Shown here piece by piece: positions 40,601 to 51,530 of a stretch of DNA of 64,000 bases (positions within the stretch are counted from its first letter, which is position 1; each line of letters starts with the position of its first letter). Source of the stretch: Psettodes erumei. Its lineage: Eukaryota; Chordata; Actinopteri; Pleuronectiformes; Psettodidae. The stretch covers positions 2,914,001 to 2,978,000 of the forward strand of contig JAFBJZ010000107.1 of NCBI GenBank assembly GCA_016785225.1, written 5' to 3'. The position numbers were made by a program, and so were the translations under genes. The notes beneath the pieces were generated by a model. It made no database searches and was not told the DNA's origin. It worked only from the letters and a program-made list of their open reading frames with translations.

Positions 40601-43600
40601 AAAAAATACACCATCATCAGAATTATTTTTTAAACTGTCAGACACTTAACATCTACATATATATATTTTTGAGTTTCCTATGACACTGCAGACCTAACTG
40701 AAATATGAAAAATAAAAATAAATGTCTTTATGTGATTTATCCACAGTGGCCAGCAGGGGGCACTGTAATTAAAGTTAAGCTTGTAGGCATTTTTAACATC
40801 TTCGTTCCAACTCCATTTGTCCAATTTCAAAGTTCTTTTTACTCCGTATATTTCACAAATGGACATCTGTAGGTCCATGTACATTTTTAATTTGACTTCC
40901 CTTAAAGCTATTTTGTTGTTGATGATTAATTTGCATCAAACTTAATGCAACAGCCAGAGATGCTTAAGATGCACTTAGTCACAATTTTTCCTCTCACAGG
41001 GCACAAATATGTTAACAGCAATCCACCCCAATCATTCCATGTAAACCAAGTACTGTTTGTAAGTGTGGTTAAGAATCATTCATTTCACACTTACATCAAT
41101 GCTTACACCCACATTGCTCTTTTCAAAAACAGCAAAAGACTGTGTACAGTCCTAAAATCATCTAAATAAGAGATGTAAGATTGTGCGTAATTTTATCTGT
41201 CACTCCTCTGCCTTAAGCACTCTATTTCTTTCTCTCTCTCTCTCTCTCTCTCTGTAAACCAGAGCACCTTTTGCACTCCCTCTCATATAATGCATGACAG
41301 ATGCAGATCGGGTCCGCTCGTTCTGATGGTTAGATCTCTTTAGTCCGCAGCCAATGAGAGTCATCCCCCTCACATCGACCCTCGCCTCTCCCCAAACTTT
41401 ACACTGGTGCTGCATCTGGTTTCAATGCACTTTGTCTGAAAACTTTGCTCGCTAGGGGTAATAAGCCCGACTGTGAAATAACTTTTTCAACAACAAAGGT
41501 TTGAAGGATTTCAAGTGTTTGGGGAAAAGAGCTGGACACAGTGTGTTTCAGTGAAATAATTTTGTAGAAACCAGATTGATCATTCCTCAGATGAAGTAAT
41601 GAGAATGAATTAAACAGAATATTTGTATAGCCCCACCTTATGATGTGAAACACAGTGAAAGAAAGGTTTTAAAGGTCATTGATCTGGTTAAGTGTGAGAA
41701 TTGAATACTGGGAGGTTGACACTGCAGTGGGATATACTATACTGATCTGAATAAGGGTGTGTGTGTGTGTGTCTTTGTTGCTGAGGCCAGCAATAGTATT
41801 GTTACAACCAAGTACAGCTTTGTTGTAGTGGCGGAGGGGGGGTCAGCAGTGGGGAACCAAAATCCTCTTTTAATGAGTTCTCCAGGGGAACCAGAAACAC
41901 TGTGCACATAATGAAACACACAACAGTGCAAATACTGACAGCAGGCTCTGTTAGTGTGTGTGTGTGTGTGTGTGTGTGTAGCAGTAGCTTTTAAAGACCA
42001 TTTTGTCAGAGGTGCTGTCCCAGTACAAGGGGTTTTACTGAATGGATTTGGGTGGGTGAGAGAGATACTGTGAAAGGCAAAGTATCTCTCTCGCCAGACC
42101 AGATGGAAATAATGAATTTACATTATATAAAATGCTCCAAATTAGATGAAAAAGCAATTATCGCTATGTCGCTGTTCACAATATGATTCTGGATACTTTT
42201 TAACAAAATTTTACTTACCATACAAATTTTTCATGCCATTGTAGCAATGCAGATATCACTTCTTATCTATTCTTCTGATCCTGTAAGGACAACGCACCAT
42301 TACCTTTTATCTATCTACTGTATCTATTATTTATATTCCAGACAGCAAAATCAACTGCTGAGCATTAACACTTAAAGTAGTCTTAATGTAACAGTAGGTG
42401 ATTATCAGCTGGGTTTTATATTTATATCTTAACTAAAATGGAACTTAATAACTCAGTCAGATCACTTTTATTTCAGTTAGTATCATTTTTTTAATTACAA
42501 TGTATCAAACAGCTGCAAGTTGGGTTCCAAGTAATTTATTTAATTTAATGTGGTGTTAAAGGAATTGTTGGACTTTTTGAAACCTAGTTGTGTTTTTTGT
42601 GTTCTCACTTAGAGTTGATAACAGTCTCATATCTGGTATGTTATCATGAAGCTGGAGCCAGCAGCTGATTATTTTAGATTTGCATCAAGATTAGAAACAG
42701 CTAGCCTGGCTCCATCCAAACATAACACAAGATATCAAAATCCACCAATAAACCAGCAAAACCACAGCATATCGTTTTTACATTTAGATTACATCTCCCT
42801 GCTGCCAGTTCTTGTGCTGAGCTAGGCTAATTGTCTCATGCTCTACTGTAGCTCCACTGTTAATGCACAGACATGAGACATCCCTCTTCTCATCTAAATC
42901 TTAGCAAGGAATCATTAAAAACATACTGCACAGATCTTCCTCTGCTCACACTTCTCACATTTGTTTCATCTCCTGTGGTGTTTCTCTCTTTTCCTTTTAG
43001 CTTCCCAGCCAACTCTTCTTAGTTAGAGCTCAGACTCTGTCCTGTCAGTTCTGCTGGTGAATTACTACAGTGTTATTGCCGCCGTGATGACTGAGTGTGC
43101 TTGTTTTCTCCTCAGAGCCAGCCGGAGATGGAGTACTCTCTGCCTGAGCTGCAGGCTCCTCGATCCAACGTGGCAGACAAACCCTGGCCTCAGGTCCACT
43201 CGCACACCCAGAGACCTCACGGTGAGAACATAAAACACACACTGCACATACACACATTTATCATCGTTTGCGCAGCGGCAAAAGCAACAGTGTACAGTAT
43301 GCTGCCGCAATATCCTCTCACTGGGTGACTCGGCCTGATTAGCATCCAACTGAAATCTCGTCTTTTTTGTTGTGTTGCAGGTGTGAGAGGACATGGAGAG
43401 AAGGGAGCATCCAAAGCAGGAGGCAAAGGGAAGCACTCCGTCCAGCTCACAGACGACCCAACAGCCGAACACGACTTCCTCGGCTGCATGTCAAGGTGAG
43501 CTGGGGCTCGTACCCCGCTGAGTGTTAAAGAGTTAAATGAGAGAAGTGGTGATTTCTGCATACTTTATATTGATGTCAGTCAGATTTTCTTTCTTCAGAG

Positions 43601-45226
43601 CAGCTCTGATGTCAGTTTGAAAATGAACTTGCAGAGACTTGAAATTTACCTGGGATACAGTGAAGATGATATCTGCTTATATAACCACCAGAGTAACAAT
43701 ATCAGTGTGTTTATCTGGCAGTGCAAGGATCATAAAAAACTTTTATTGTCGCAGTATTTGCAAAGCACCGGTTTTATTGTAGAAAGCACCAGTTTGATCG
43801 TTTACTAAATGTAACATTAATTGCATCATTGCATCAAGTGACAGTGTAATAAAAGTATGGTTGTAATGCATTTATTTTACTCCTTGATGCAAATTTAATT
43901 TTCCTGTACTTCCTTATTCACATTCCTTAATTTGCTTTTTCTTTTTTCTTTTCTCATCCCACTCTTCTGCTCTCCAGACGTTCGGGACTCCCGCGGTGGA
44001 TTTTAGCGGCCTGTCTCTTCCTGTCCATCATGGTCATGTTGTGGCTCAGCTGTGCCAGCCTCGTCACCGCACCAGAGCAGCACATCAAGACACAGGTGCA
44101 CACACACAAATGACAACACACATGCACATGCGACAGAGGCAATAACTTAATGAGCTCACGGTTTGATTGCACATTCCAGGGATCTGCCTTATACCTGTTG
44201 GATTGACTGAACGCTGCTGTAAAAAGGGGCACAGTTACTGTTACAGTACTGGGAATTCAGTAGCACACATCAACTTAGCCTGAGGTCTGTCCGCTTGTCC
44301 GTGCGCTCCCATGTTTTGCGAAATTTTCATATCTTAATTTGGCAGAGGTGCACTCTTACAGACTTGTCCAAAAATCCTTTTATTTATGTTTTTGCTTTCT
44401 ATCCTTATTTCTCAACCAGCAGACAACCACATGCACGAAAGCCCAGTTTCCACAGTTTTATTACGAGTTTGGCAGTAATGGTAGGGAAGCAGAGTCATGA
44501 TTAATGTATGATTCCTACCAGCGTCTCTCATCCACGGCAGCTTATGATGCTGTGTTATTTGCTGTTGATTAAACTCCCTTACAGTCATCTGAAAGTGTTT
44601 TTCTTTCTGCAGCCTCTAATTTGAGTGGCATGCATTGTCAAACCGTGGTTATGCACCCAGCATTTATTGTGGTTGCCTTGTGTAAATCTTAAACATCAGA
44701 CTCAAGCTAAAAAAAGGCCATACGCACATTTGAGTGCTGTGATGCACGTCACTCTGGTTGGACACGGTCTGCTGCAATATTCTACACAGTTTCTTAGTGT
44801 ATGGAGCAAAATCATCAGTGGCACGTAGGGTTGGGTTATCAGGGCAACAGTGGTGTGCGTCCTGTAACATCACTGCAAGAACTGTCAGTTTATGCATCCA
44901 AGAAAAGGTTTAAAGCTGACTATGTTTTCATTCCTGGTTTGGTGTTAGTTTCTTCATTGTTTCATGCAGCCACATCTAACTGAGCGCATGAGTCAAGACA
45001 AGGTGGGGTAAAGAACGACGGGTTTTCTCACTGTTAACACTCGTTCTGTCTTTTGGTGTTTTTCCAGCTGAGTATCAACGGAGATAAAGAGTTTCTGGAC
45101 AATGCCCACAAAGTCAACCCATACCACCTGAGTCCGGTGATCGCTGTCGCTGTGAAACAATCAGAGGAGAGCCAGGAAGCCGGGCCGCTGCCAGTGAAAG
45201 TCGACCTCAACAAAACAAGTGTTTAG
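34669..45226 (+). CDS. tmem59l: Transmembrane protein 59-like (brain-specific membrane-anchored protein)
   Basis: TMEM59L is a type I membrane protein of Golgi/endosomal membranes, enriched in brain in mammals. Coding exons are 34669-34833, 36126-36231, 36888-36982, 37155-37307, 43116-43221, 43381-43495, 43978-44095 and 45068-45226, giving 338 residues plus TAG. Features in order are: signal peptide (about 1-26; a second ATG at codon 8 could also start it), a cysteine-rich lumenal part (NYCKKQC, ACHRGCRLYSICQF, ACQEAYIKLLEQEACSTGC) with an NTS glycosylation site, a basic KRRK stretch, the conserved SWCNEIVSSAQSFISSTWTF segment, a membrane helix at about 254-277 and a short cytoplasmic tail. 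I do not find the ATG16L1-binding pattern of TMEM59 in the tail. Position beside crlf1 and rex1bd matches human 19p13.11. Intron 4 is unusually long (5.8 kb). Confidence 0.93.
40200..40450. repeat. Interspersed repeat copy A (family shared with 60.3 kb)
   Basis: Contains TTGTGATTGTCTGCCCCACC then CTAATGTGTTCCACCTGTGTG (40243-40283), nearly identical to 60330-60370. It is followed by GTATTTAAGTCTCTGTTTTC, a TATA-like phrase typical of a widespread teleost repeat. The bounds are approximate and the class (possibly a solo LTR) is unassigned. Confidence 0.55.
41230..41253 (+). repeat. (TC)n microsatellite
   Basis: Twelve TC units in tmem59l intron 4. Confidence 0.95.
41954..41979 (+). repeat. 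(GT)n microsatellite
   Basis: About 13 GT units in tmem59l intron 4. Confidence 0.95.
42556..42920. mobile_element. Degenerate MITE-like DNA transposon remnant
   Basis: It begins with TTAAAGGAATTGTTGGACTT. The inner left arm (TTAGAGTTGATAACAGTCTC) and the reverse complement of the right arm (TTTAGATGAGAAGAGGGATG) are imperfect inverted repeats. Internal AACAGCTAGCCTGGCTCCAT also fits a common teleost MITE-like family from memory. Both ends are eroded. It lies in tmem59l intron 4. Confidence 0.6.
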
Positions 45227-45954
45227 AGAGGACCAATGGAAGAGCTGCCGTCTTGTTTCCCAGGGTAACCATGTTTAAAGATCTGTGGCCCGTCAGCAGA
45301 ATTTTTAAAAAACATATTTTTAAGAGCATGGCACCCTCTCCTCTTTTGAAATTATCTTACCGAAATATCTAGCTTGTGTTGGTCGGACAGGCTTTTCAGT
45401 TAGCTGCGCCTGTCATTTCATTTCCCTGTACAGTCCAAATATGTCCTCAAATTATCCTTCGTGATCAGCCTGCTCTCATTGCTTATTGATAAGACAGTGC
45501 TCTTGTCTCAGAGCCATGCCGGAGACGAGCAGAGAGGATGGATTACAGCCGAGAGCGTTCATATCCGTTTTCACGTCTAGCATGGACAAGAGAAGACAAA
45601 CGCTTCAAAGATTCATTTTAGATTTAATTTTCCTTGTTCTCGCAGGGAGTTTGGATAAATTATTAGCTTGCTGTGAATAGAGGAAAGGAGTTTTTTTTTT
45701 TTAAGTGTAAGAGGGAAGAAAGGAGAAGGAATTACAGGTGAGCAGTGAGTGCTGTAGAAAACAGATGCTGTCGCTCACAGTTAATGGTCAGTTTACATAA
45801 TCAGCACTGTGAGCTGTTTAGTAATGCTGCCTTTCAAAAAAATAGTCCCTACCCCACCTACAACACACACCCCCACACATGGGAAAACAATTTTCTGGTC
45901 AGCAGAGGTCAGACAAACGAAATCAAACTAAAACTGAGTCTTTGTCCCCTCATT

Positions 45955-45993
<39 letters not shown>

Positions 45994-46955
45994 CGTGTGT
46001 GTGTGTGGTGTGTGGTGTGTGGGGGTGTATCTGGGTGTGTGTCTTGGTACTTGTGCATCTGAAAACAACACACATCCGTTCATTAGCAACAAATCAAATT
46101 CAGAACAGTAACTGGATTCAAGCAGGACACTGTTTTATTTATTTTCGTCTCTAATTATTCATCGACACAAGTTATCTGTTAAATAGTGTTCAAATACTGA
46201 AGTGCCATGATCAATTAATTCATCACACAAATGTAATTGCTCTGGATGTAAAATATACTGTAGCACAGACTGGAAGGAGACACATAAAGAAGGAAGATTG
46301 CACCAATTAGTGTATTATTATTATCATTATCATGATTATTATTATTATTATCATATTAATATTGCGCTTATATCACTAAAAGAGTTCTTAGCTGTTATAT
46401 GTGCCATGTGCTTTCTAATAGCTGACTATTTTGTATGTCCTAGGAGCACATACTGAAGGATAACCTCTGTAACAATGTGTAATGCAAAGCTTTTAACATA
46501 GACCTTTGTTATTGAACAGAGTTGCACAGTCTTAGAGAAGATTTTCGTTTTCCTCCCAGTGCTTTCGATGTCCTGTAACGCTCTCTTTTAATCCAGGCTG
46601 TGTAGACAATAAACCGCGCATGCAAGTGAAGCTTCAATAGTTTATCTTAACCGCCCGCCATTCCCGTATGGCACGAATCTACTATAGACTTGTGACTATT
46701 TGTGTTCATATTTACTGTAATCATTGACTAGAATGTGTAATGATGAATGACAAATATCCTCATGATTTACAAGAAGGACTCTCAGTAAAAAGCCATTCAA
46801 TCAATATCTGTGCTGGTTTAAAACTGAAAGTACAGTATATGGAGTATAATATGAATTTCAAACTGTATTGTTTCCTTTTTACTGGTCTGTTTTATTTTAA
46901 TCGAAATGATACTGATGACATGATGAATAAAGTGTTTTCATTGTAAATAAATAAT
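45227..46955 (+). other. tmem59l 3' UTR
   Basis: AT-rich non-coding DNA after the TAG, with AATAAA at 46608-46613 and 46926-46931. The second, followed by a GT-containing stretch, is the likelier end. It includes an 18-unit GT run. Confidence 0.6.
45957..45992 (+). repeat. (TG)n microsatellite in tmem59l 3' UTR
   Basis: Eighteen uninterrupted TG units, followed by a further 40 bases or so of imperfect GTGTG. Confidence 0.95.
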
Positions 46956-47074
46956 TGACAGAAGTGGTTATTTTTTCCTCCATTAGTTTCCTTAAAAAAG
47001 AAGACAAACAAAAGACCTGTAGCTACTTTAATAGCAGGATGAGGGAGAAAAAACAGAAGATGAATTAAACATTT

Positions 47075-47330
47075 GGTACATGATCAAAAGTATGTGGGAA
47101 ACCAAACAACTCTGTCAACACCGGAACTTTTCTCCAGCCCATGATTTGGAAACTTTCGACATTATGCTGCTGTAAGGACCTCTGCTCTTGAAGGAAATCC
47201 TACCAAGAGAGCACTGAAGTGATGACATCTGCCTCCACTTCATCCCAGTGGTGGTTGATGGGGTTGACTTCAGGGCTCTGTGAAGGCCGGATAAGTTCTG
47301 TAACACCAAACTGAGAGAAAACTGCCCTTT
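47075..47330. mobile_element. Tc1/mariner-like transposon fragment
   Basis: Phrases in order are ATCAAAAGTATGTGGGAAACC, CTTCATCCCAGTGGTGGTTG, ATGGGGTTGACTTCAGGGCTC and TGTGAAGGCC, then ACACCAAACTGAG. These match, from memory, the terminal portion of a fish Tc1-like element (consensus AAAGTATGTGGACACC, then GGGGTTGAGGTCAGGGCTCTG). It is internally shortened and carries no transposase ORF. Confidence 0.75.
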
Positions 47331-49877
47331 AATGACCCTGTTTTACTCACATTGTTATTAACTAAAAAACTTCATTTAATTAAAAAAAAAACCCCAAAAT
47401 ACTGCTATTTGAATGCCAGAGGAATTTCTTTGTTGGTTGTCAGAACAACATCCCTGTTATGTGATAAGTATTTAAATCCACTAGGTGGCGGCAGAGTTTA
47501 ATAGGTTCAATGAGAACCTTAGTACTGCATGCAAAATGTAAAATATTCCATCTGCTGATCCTTGTTTTGAGCTCATTCGTGCTTACGCAATAACTATTAT
47601 CATCAGTAACATTCATGCATCAGACAGGATCAGGGTTTAAATGCCATTTTTATTGAACGTGACTGAGAGAAAGTTTTTACACCAATGTTAGCTGAAGAAG
47701 GAAATGTGTCACGTGGAGACAGCTGCACACTGCAGCTGTACCATGACAGGCTGCCTACAGAAAATACTGAGGTGCAACTGCATTAAGCAGATAGTTTATT
47801 GCTTAAGGGATGAAAAACTACCACAAAAGACACAACAGATGAGAGCTGTAATATCAAGTGATTGTAATTGTTGCTGCTGGGAGAATAAATGAACCAGCTC
47901 CCTACTTTAACTAGCAGGAGACAAAAACATGTAATGAAAGTCCTAATCTTAGTGACAGTAATCTGAGAGTTGGCTCCTCCCACAGCACTTATTATGGGGT
48001 GACATTTAAACAATGCATTCATTTGTTTAGATTTGATTGATTTGATTTGAACTCAGCATGAATTACATATTATTCTATGCATGTGTGCCATTTGTTTCTT
48101 AACAGTGACAATTGCTATGTGATTTTTTTAAAATTAAAATTAAAACAATTTGCAGATGCTTCCATGGCTGAATGGTCTCAGTTTGTATCCAGGGTTTAAA
48201 CAGAAATTGAGATTTGCATGCAATCCAATCCAGTACCTTGGTAGAACAGATTATAATCCCATCAGATGTTCAATCTGAATGTGTAGAAGAAAAGAAAAGA
48301 CACAGATGGAAATTTGCTTTGGCTTCTCTGTCGCGGCATCAAAAACAGACCAGATAAAATAATCAAACACCACAAAACAGGAGCAGCACAAGGGAGCTTC
48401 CAGTGCATGTGTCCAATTAGCATAACATGCTGACATGCTGGCTGGCTGCGTGCAAGACAGACAGACAGAGGGAAATATCAAAACACTCCTCCTTCTTGTC
48501 AGCTGTGACACATAATCAAAGTGAAGGCATGCTTTTTTTCTACAAGAGAGGGTTGCATTACATTATCCTGTGATGATCTGGCAGGAAGAAAAACTTAAAG
48601 TGCACTGAGAAAAAGGGCCGTGCTGTCGATCACCATGTCTGTGAGGGCCGCAACAGCAGTCTCCATCAACACAGCAGTGTGTGTCCACAGGTGATGGCAG
48701 ATCACACAGATATAAATCCTCAGATTTAACATTGTTTTCTCATGCCAGGTCAGCTCCTCGAGCTGTTGTGTGGGCAATAGGAGCATATTTGTGTCTTTGA
48801 CTTCCTATTCACATGAGATGCGGGCCGGATCAGGGCTCTGACTTGTCTGCCATACATTCACACACTTTAGGTTAAGAGGGAAAAATTGCCAACTGTAGTG
48901 CCACTTCAGTAACTTGACCGAGCCAGCCTTTGCTCTGCGTGCAGTGAATGAGTCTGGCAGCAGCTGGGGCCCCATTGATAACGAATTGGAGAGAAGGAGA
49001 GAAAGACAAAGGGGGGTCTCGTGTGTGTATGTCTCACCCTAATCTGGATAAAAATAGATCCCATATTTGTGTGCACATGTGGTGGAGGAGGAAAGAAATT
49101 GAAAAAAAAAAAAAAAAAAAGAGGGGCAGGAACAGACTGTACTTTTCACAATGACACGCTGGCTCATTTAATGCAAATGTTGTCTCACTCTTTCTCTGTC
49201 TCCGACAATTAGCCGTGCTCTGTTGACACAGGGAAAGATAAACTGAGATTTTATGGTCCTGGGAGCATCATGCTCAGACAACACACGTCACACAGGCTGA
49301 CATTTATCACCTGATGAGAGCCGAGCCCCGACTTTGAACACAGTGTGTGGACGACGGTAATTCTGAGTTTGGAAGAGTGACGCTTACACATTTTCTGCCA
49401 CAGCCAAAATTTTATACATCAACGCTGAGGTCAAGCATCCAGATTTCATTTTACCGCGATCCTAATGCCTTAGCTGTCTCTCTTAACTTCTGTCGTGAGA
49501 AAGGAACTACTTTAAATATGTAGCCAAACAAAACTGAATCAGAAGCATTGCTGAGCGTATTGGGTGTTGTAGACAGTGGTGCAGCTATGACCCTGGCACC
49601 AAGGCACTGTATGTCTTCACTGCTAACCCACATCACTGTATGCTTTATGGCAAGGGAAAACAGTTGTTGCATCTTTTGTCTAATTAACTCCAAATAACTG
49701 CCAGGAGCGCCTCGTTCAGCTGTGGGGTGCACAAACGCAGATAGATCCAATAACAAGGACGCCTTTACTTTGGCTGTCACTCAGCTAATCACCCACAGGG
49801 GGAGCTATGGATCCAGGTTTGAGCGCTGGTGGCCCCATTATTACAATTTAATGGTTTATGTGTGCAAAGAGGCAATG

Positions 49878-49879
<2 letters not shown>
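47331..49879. other. Intergenic, no gene seen
   Basis: No coding exon recognisable on either strand. The block at about 48830-49400 has mixed composition without simple repeats and includes an octamer-like TTAATGCAAATG near 49169-49180, so it could hold a regulatory element. Confidence 0.45.

Positions 49880-49935
<56 letters not shown>
49880..49935 (+). repeat. (CT)n microsatellite
   Basis: Twenty-eight CT units. Confidence 0.97.
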
Positions 49936-49939
<4 letters not shown>

Positions 49940-50024
49940 GAAAACTGTGTGCTGCTCTTATCTGGCCAGACCTGCTGCAGGAGCCAACCTGCAGTGCATT
50001 AAACAAGCCACCACCACTGATACA

Positions 50025-50128
<104 letters not shown>

Positions 50129-50844
50129 GCAATGCGTGTGTGTGTGCGTGTGTGACTGTGGAAATGAACAGAATAATGAGAGGGGAGCGACAGTAAGAGA
50201 GACAGTTAAAGGAAGGAGAAGGGGAGTTCATCAGGGGGATTGATTGGATGGTCTATTGTAGTGTGTATTTGTGAATAATGTATCTCAAATATTACACACA
50301 GAGAAAAATGATGTAAATTCAACGGATTTTTGCTTTTGCTCCTACATGCAAGAAAGTGACATGGAGATGAGAAGTTAAATAAAGGCTGTAGGGGAAGCAG
50401 GAGAAATGGCTCTAAATGGACAAGTGTGACTTGTCCTTTAAAAAATATGAATATTAAAGATGCGGCAGAATTAAAGATACATTTATTTTCCACCACACTG
50501 AAATATTGCACGGGGCCATGCTTTTTTCTCTTCTTTTAAAAAAACTGATTATTATGACTGTGGTTTGGTTCGTGATCCATTTCCCTCTTCTGACAGATCT
50601 TGAATTTTAAATCTCATGGTAGGCTACTGCTTTCCCTCTTTCTTTATGAAACTCACATTACTTTGTACACACGGACAAATAACAAGAGGTAGCTGGGCAT
50701 GAAAGCTGTCAACTTTGCAGCCATCCGAGTCGCGCCAACTGTGTGTGACAAGTGTCAAAATGAATGTGATTCTGTGTCAGATCTGCTTTGACACGGTGAA
50801 AAGTTTTGGGGGTTTTTGGGGCGAGGGAAATACACCACACACAC

Positions 50845-50845
50845 A

Positions 50846-50871
<26 letters not shown>
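50845..50871 (+). repeat. (CT)n microsatellite
   Basis: About thirteen CT units preceded by a short CA run. Confidence 0.95.
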
Positions 50872-50876
<5 letters not shown>

Positions 50877-51179
50877 CTCACTCTGTGTGTCTCTCCTTCT
50901 GTCAGTCGCTTTGTCTCACACGCATGGAGAGAGACAGGGGGAAATATCAAGACATCCACCAGAGCGGACTTGGTTGGAGCACTAACTTTTATTTCACAAC
51001 GACATCTGTCATAAACCTCCGCTGCGCCTAAAACAAAGATTCAATCAGAGCTTTCACAACACGTCAAATCAAAATTCCGAGCACATTTTTCCCCTCTCTC
51101 CCTCCTTCTCTGTCTCTCGGTCTGTTACAGCCGCACCAACCATGCACGTACACATGGGGAGACAGACATGTACATACAG

Positions 51180-51530
51180 CACGGATGCTACCCGGACTAT
51201 TAAACTCCAAGCTGCCCGACACGCCACTCTCTCCAAACTAAGCGCACAGGCATGAGCGGCCGGTTTCAAGCTGCCCTCTCTGTGAATTGATTCTACTATG
51301 AGCCTACACGAACCTCTCCTCTCGGCGACGGGGGTGAACGGCGGCAAACAACGTGTGCCTCCCGGGTCGAAACCTCACCGAACCTCACGCAAACGGAGTC
51401 ACCTGTGCCGAAATACAATCTTCGGAGTGGTTTTATTCCGGAAAAACAGAGGGACGACGCATTTTTCAAGCGAAGTCGCGGTACCTCACGGGTTGCGCCA
51501 CCCCCGCGCCGCAAAATGGAACATTCCACA
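51180..51530. promoter_or_regulatory. Isolated CpG-rich block, candidate promoter
   Basis: CpG dinucleotides are dense here (for example CGGCGACGGGG, CGGGTCGAAACC, AAGTCGCGGTACC, CCCGCGCCGC), while the flanks are CpG-poor. It contains TTCCGGAA (ETS-type palindrome) near 51437-51444. No recognised coding exon begins within it, and the ORFs across it have no family resemblance. By human gene order the next genes would be KLHL26 or CRTC1, so this could be a non-coding first exon of one of these. Orientation is unknown. Confidence 0.4.

Larger units (their letters stand above)
37308..43115 (+). other. tmem59l intron 4
   Basis: A 5.8-kb intron, by far the largest of this gene. It holds two repeat-derived segments (near 40200-40450 and 42556-42920) and short CT and GT runs at 41230-41253 and 41954-41979. 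No embedded coding exon is seen on either strand. Confidence 0.8.

Noticed and set aside
42005..42045. Possible RE1 site in tmem59l intron 4 (GGTGCTGTCC)
   Set aside because: Only one half-site is good; the partner half matches poorly and the spacing is wrong.
35208..46619. The 14-mer CAATAAACCGCGCA at about 35208 and 46606
   Set aside because: A few such 14-base coincidences are expected in 64 kb, and the flanks do not match.
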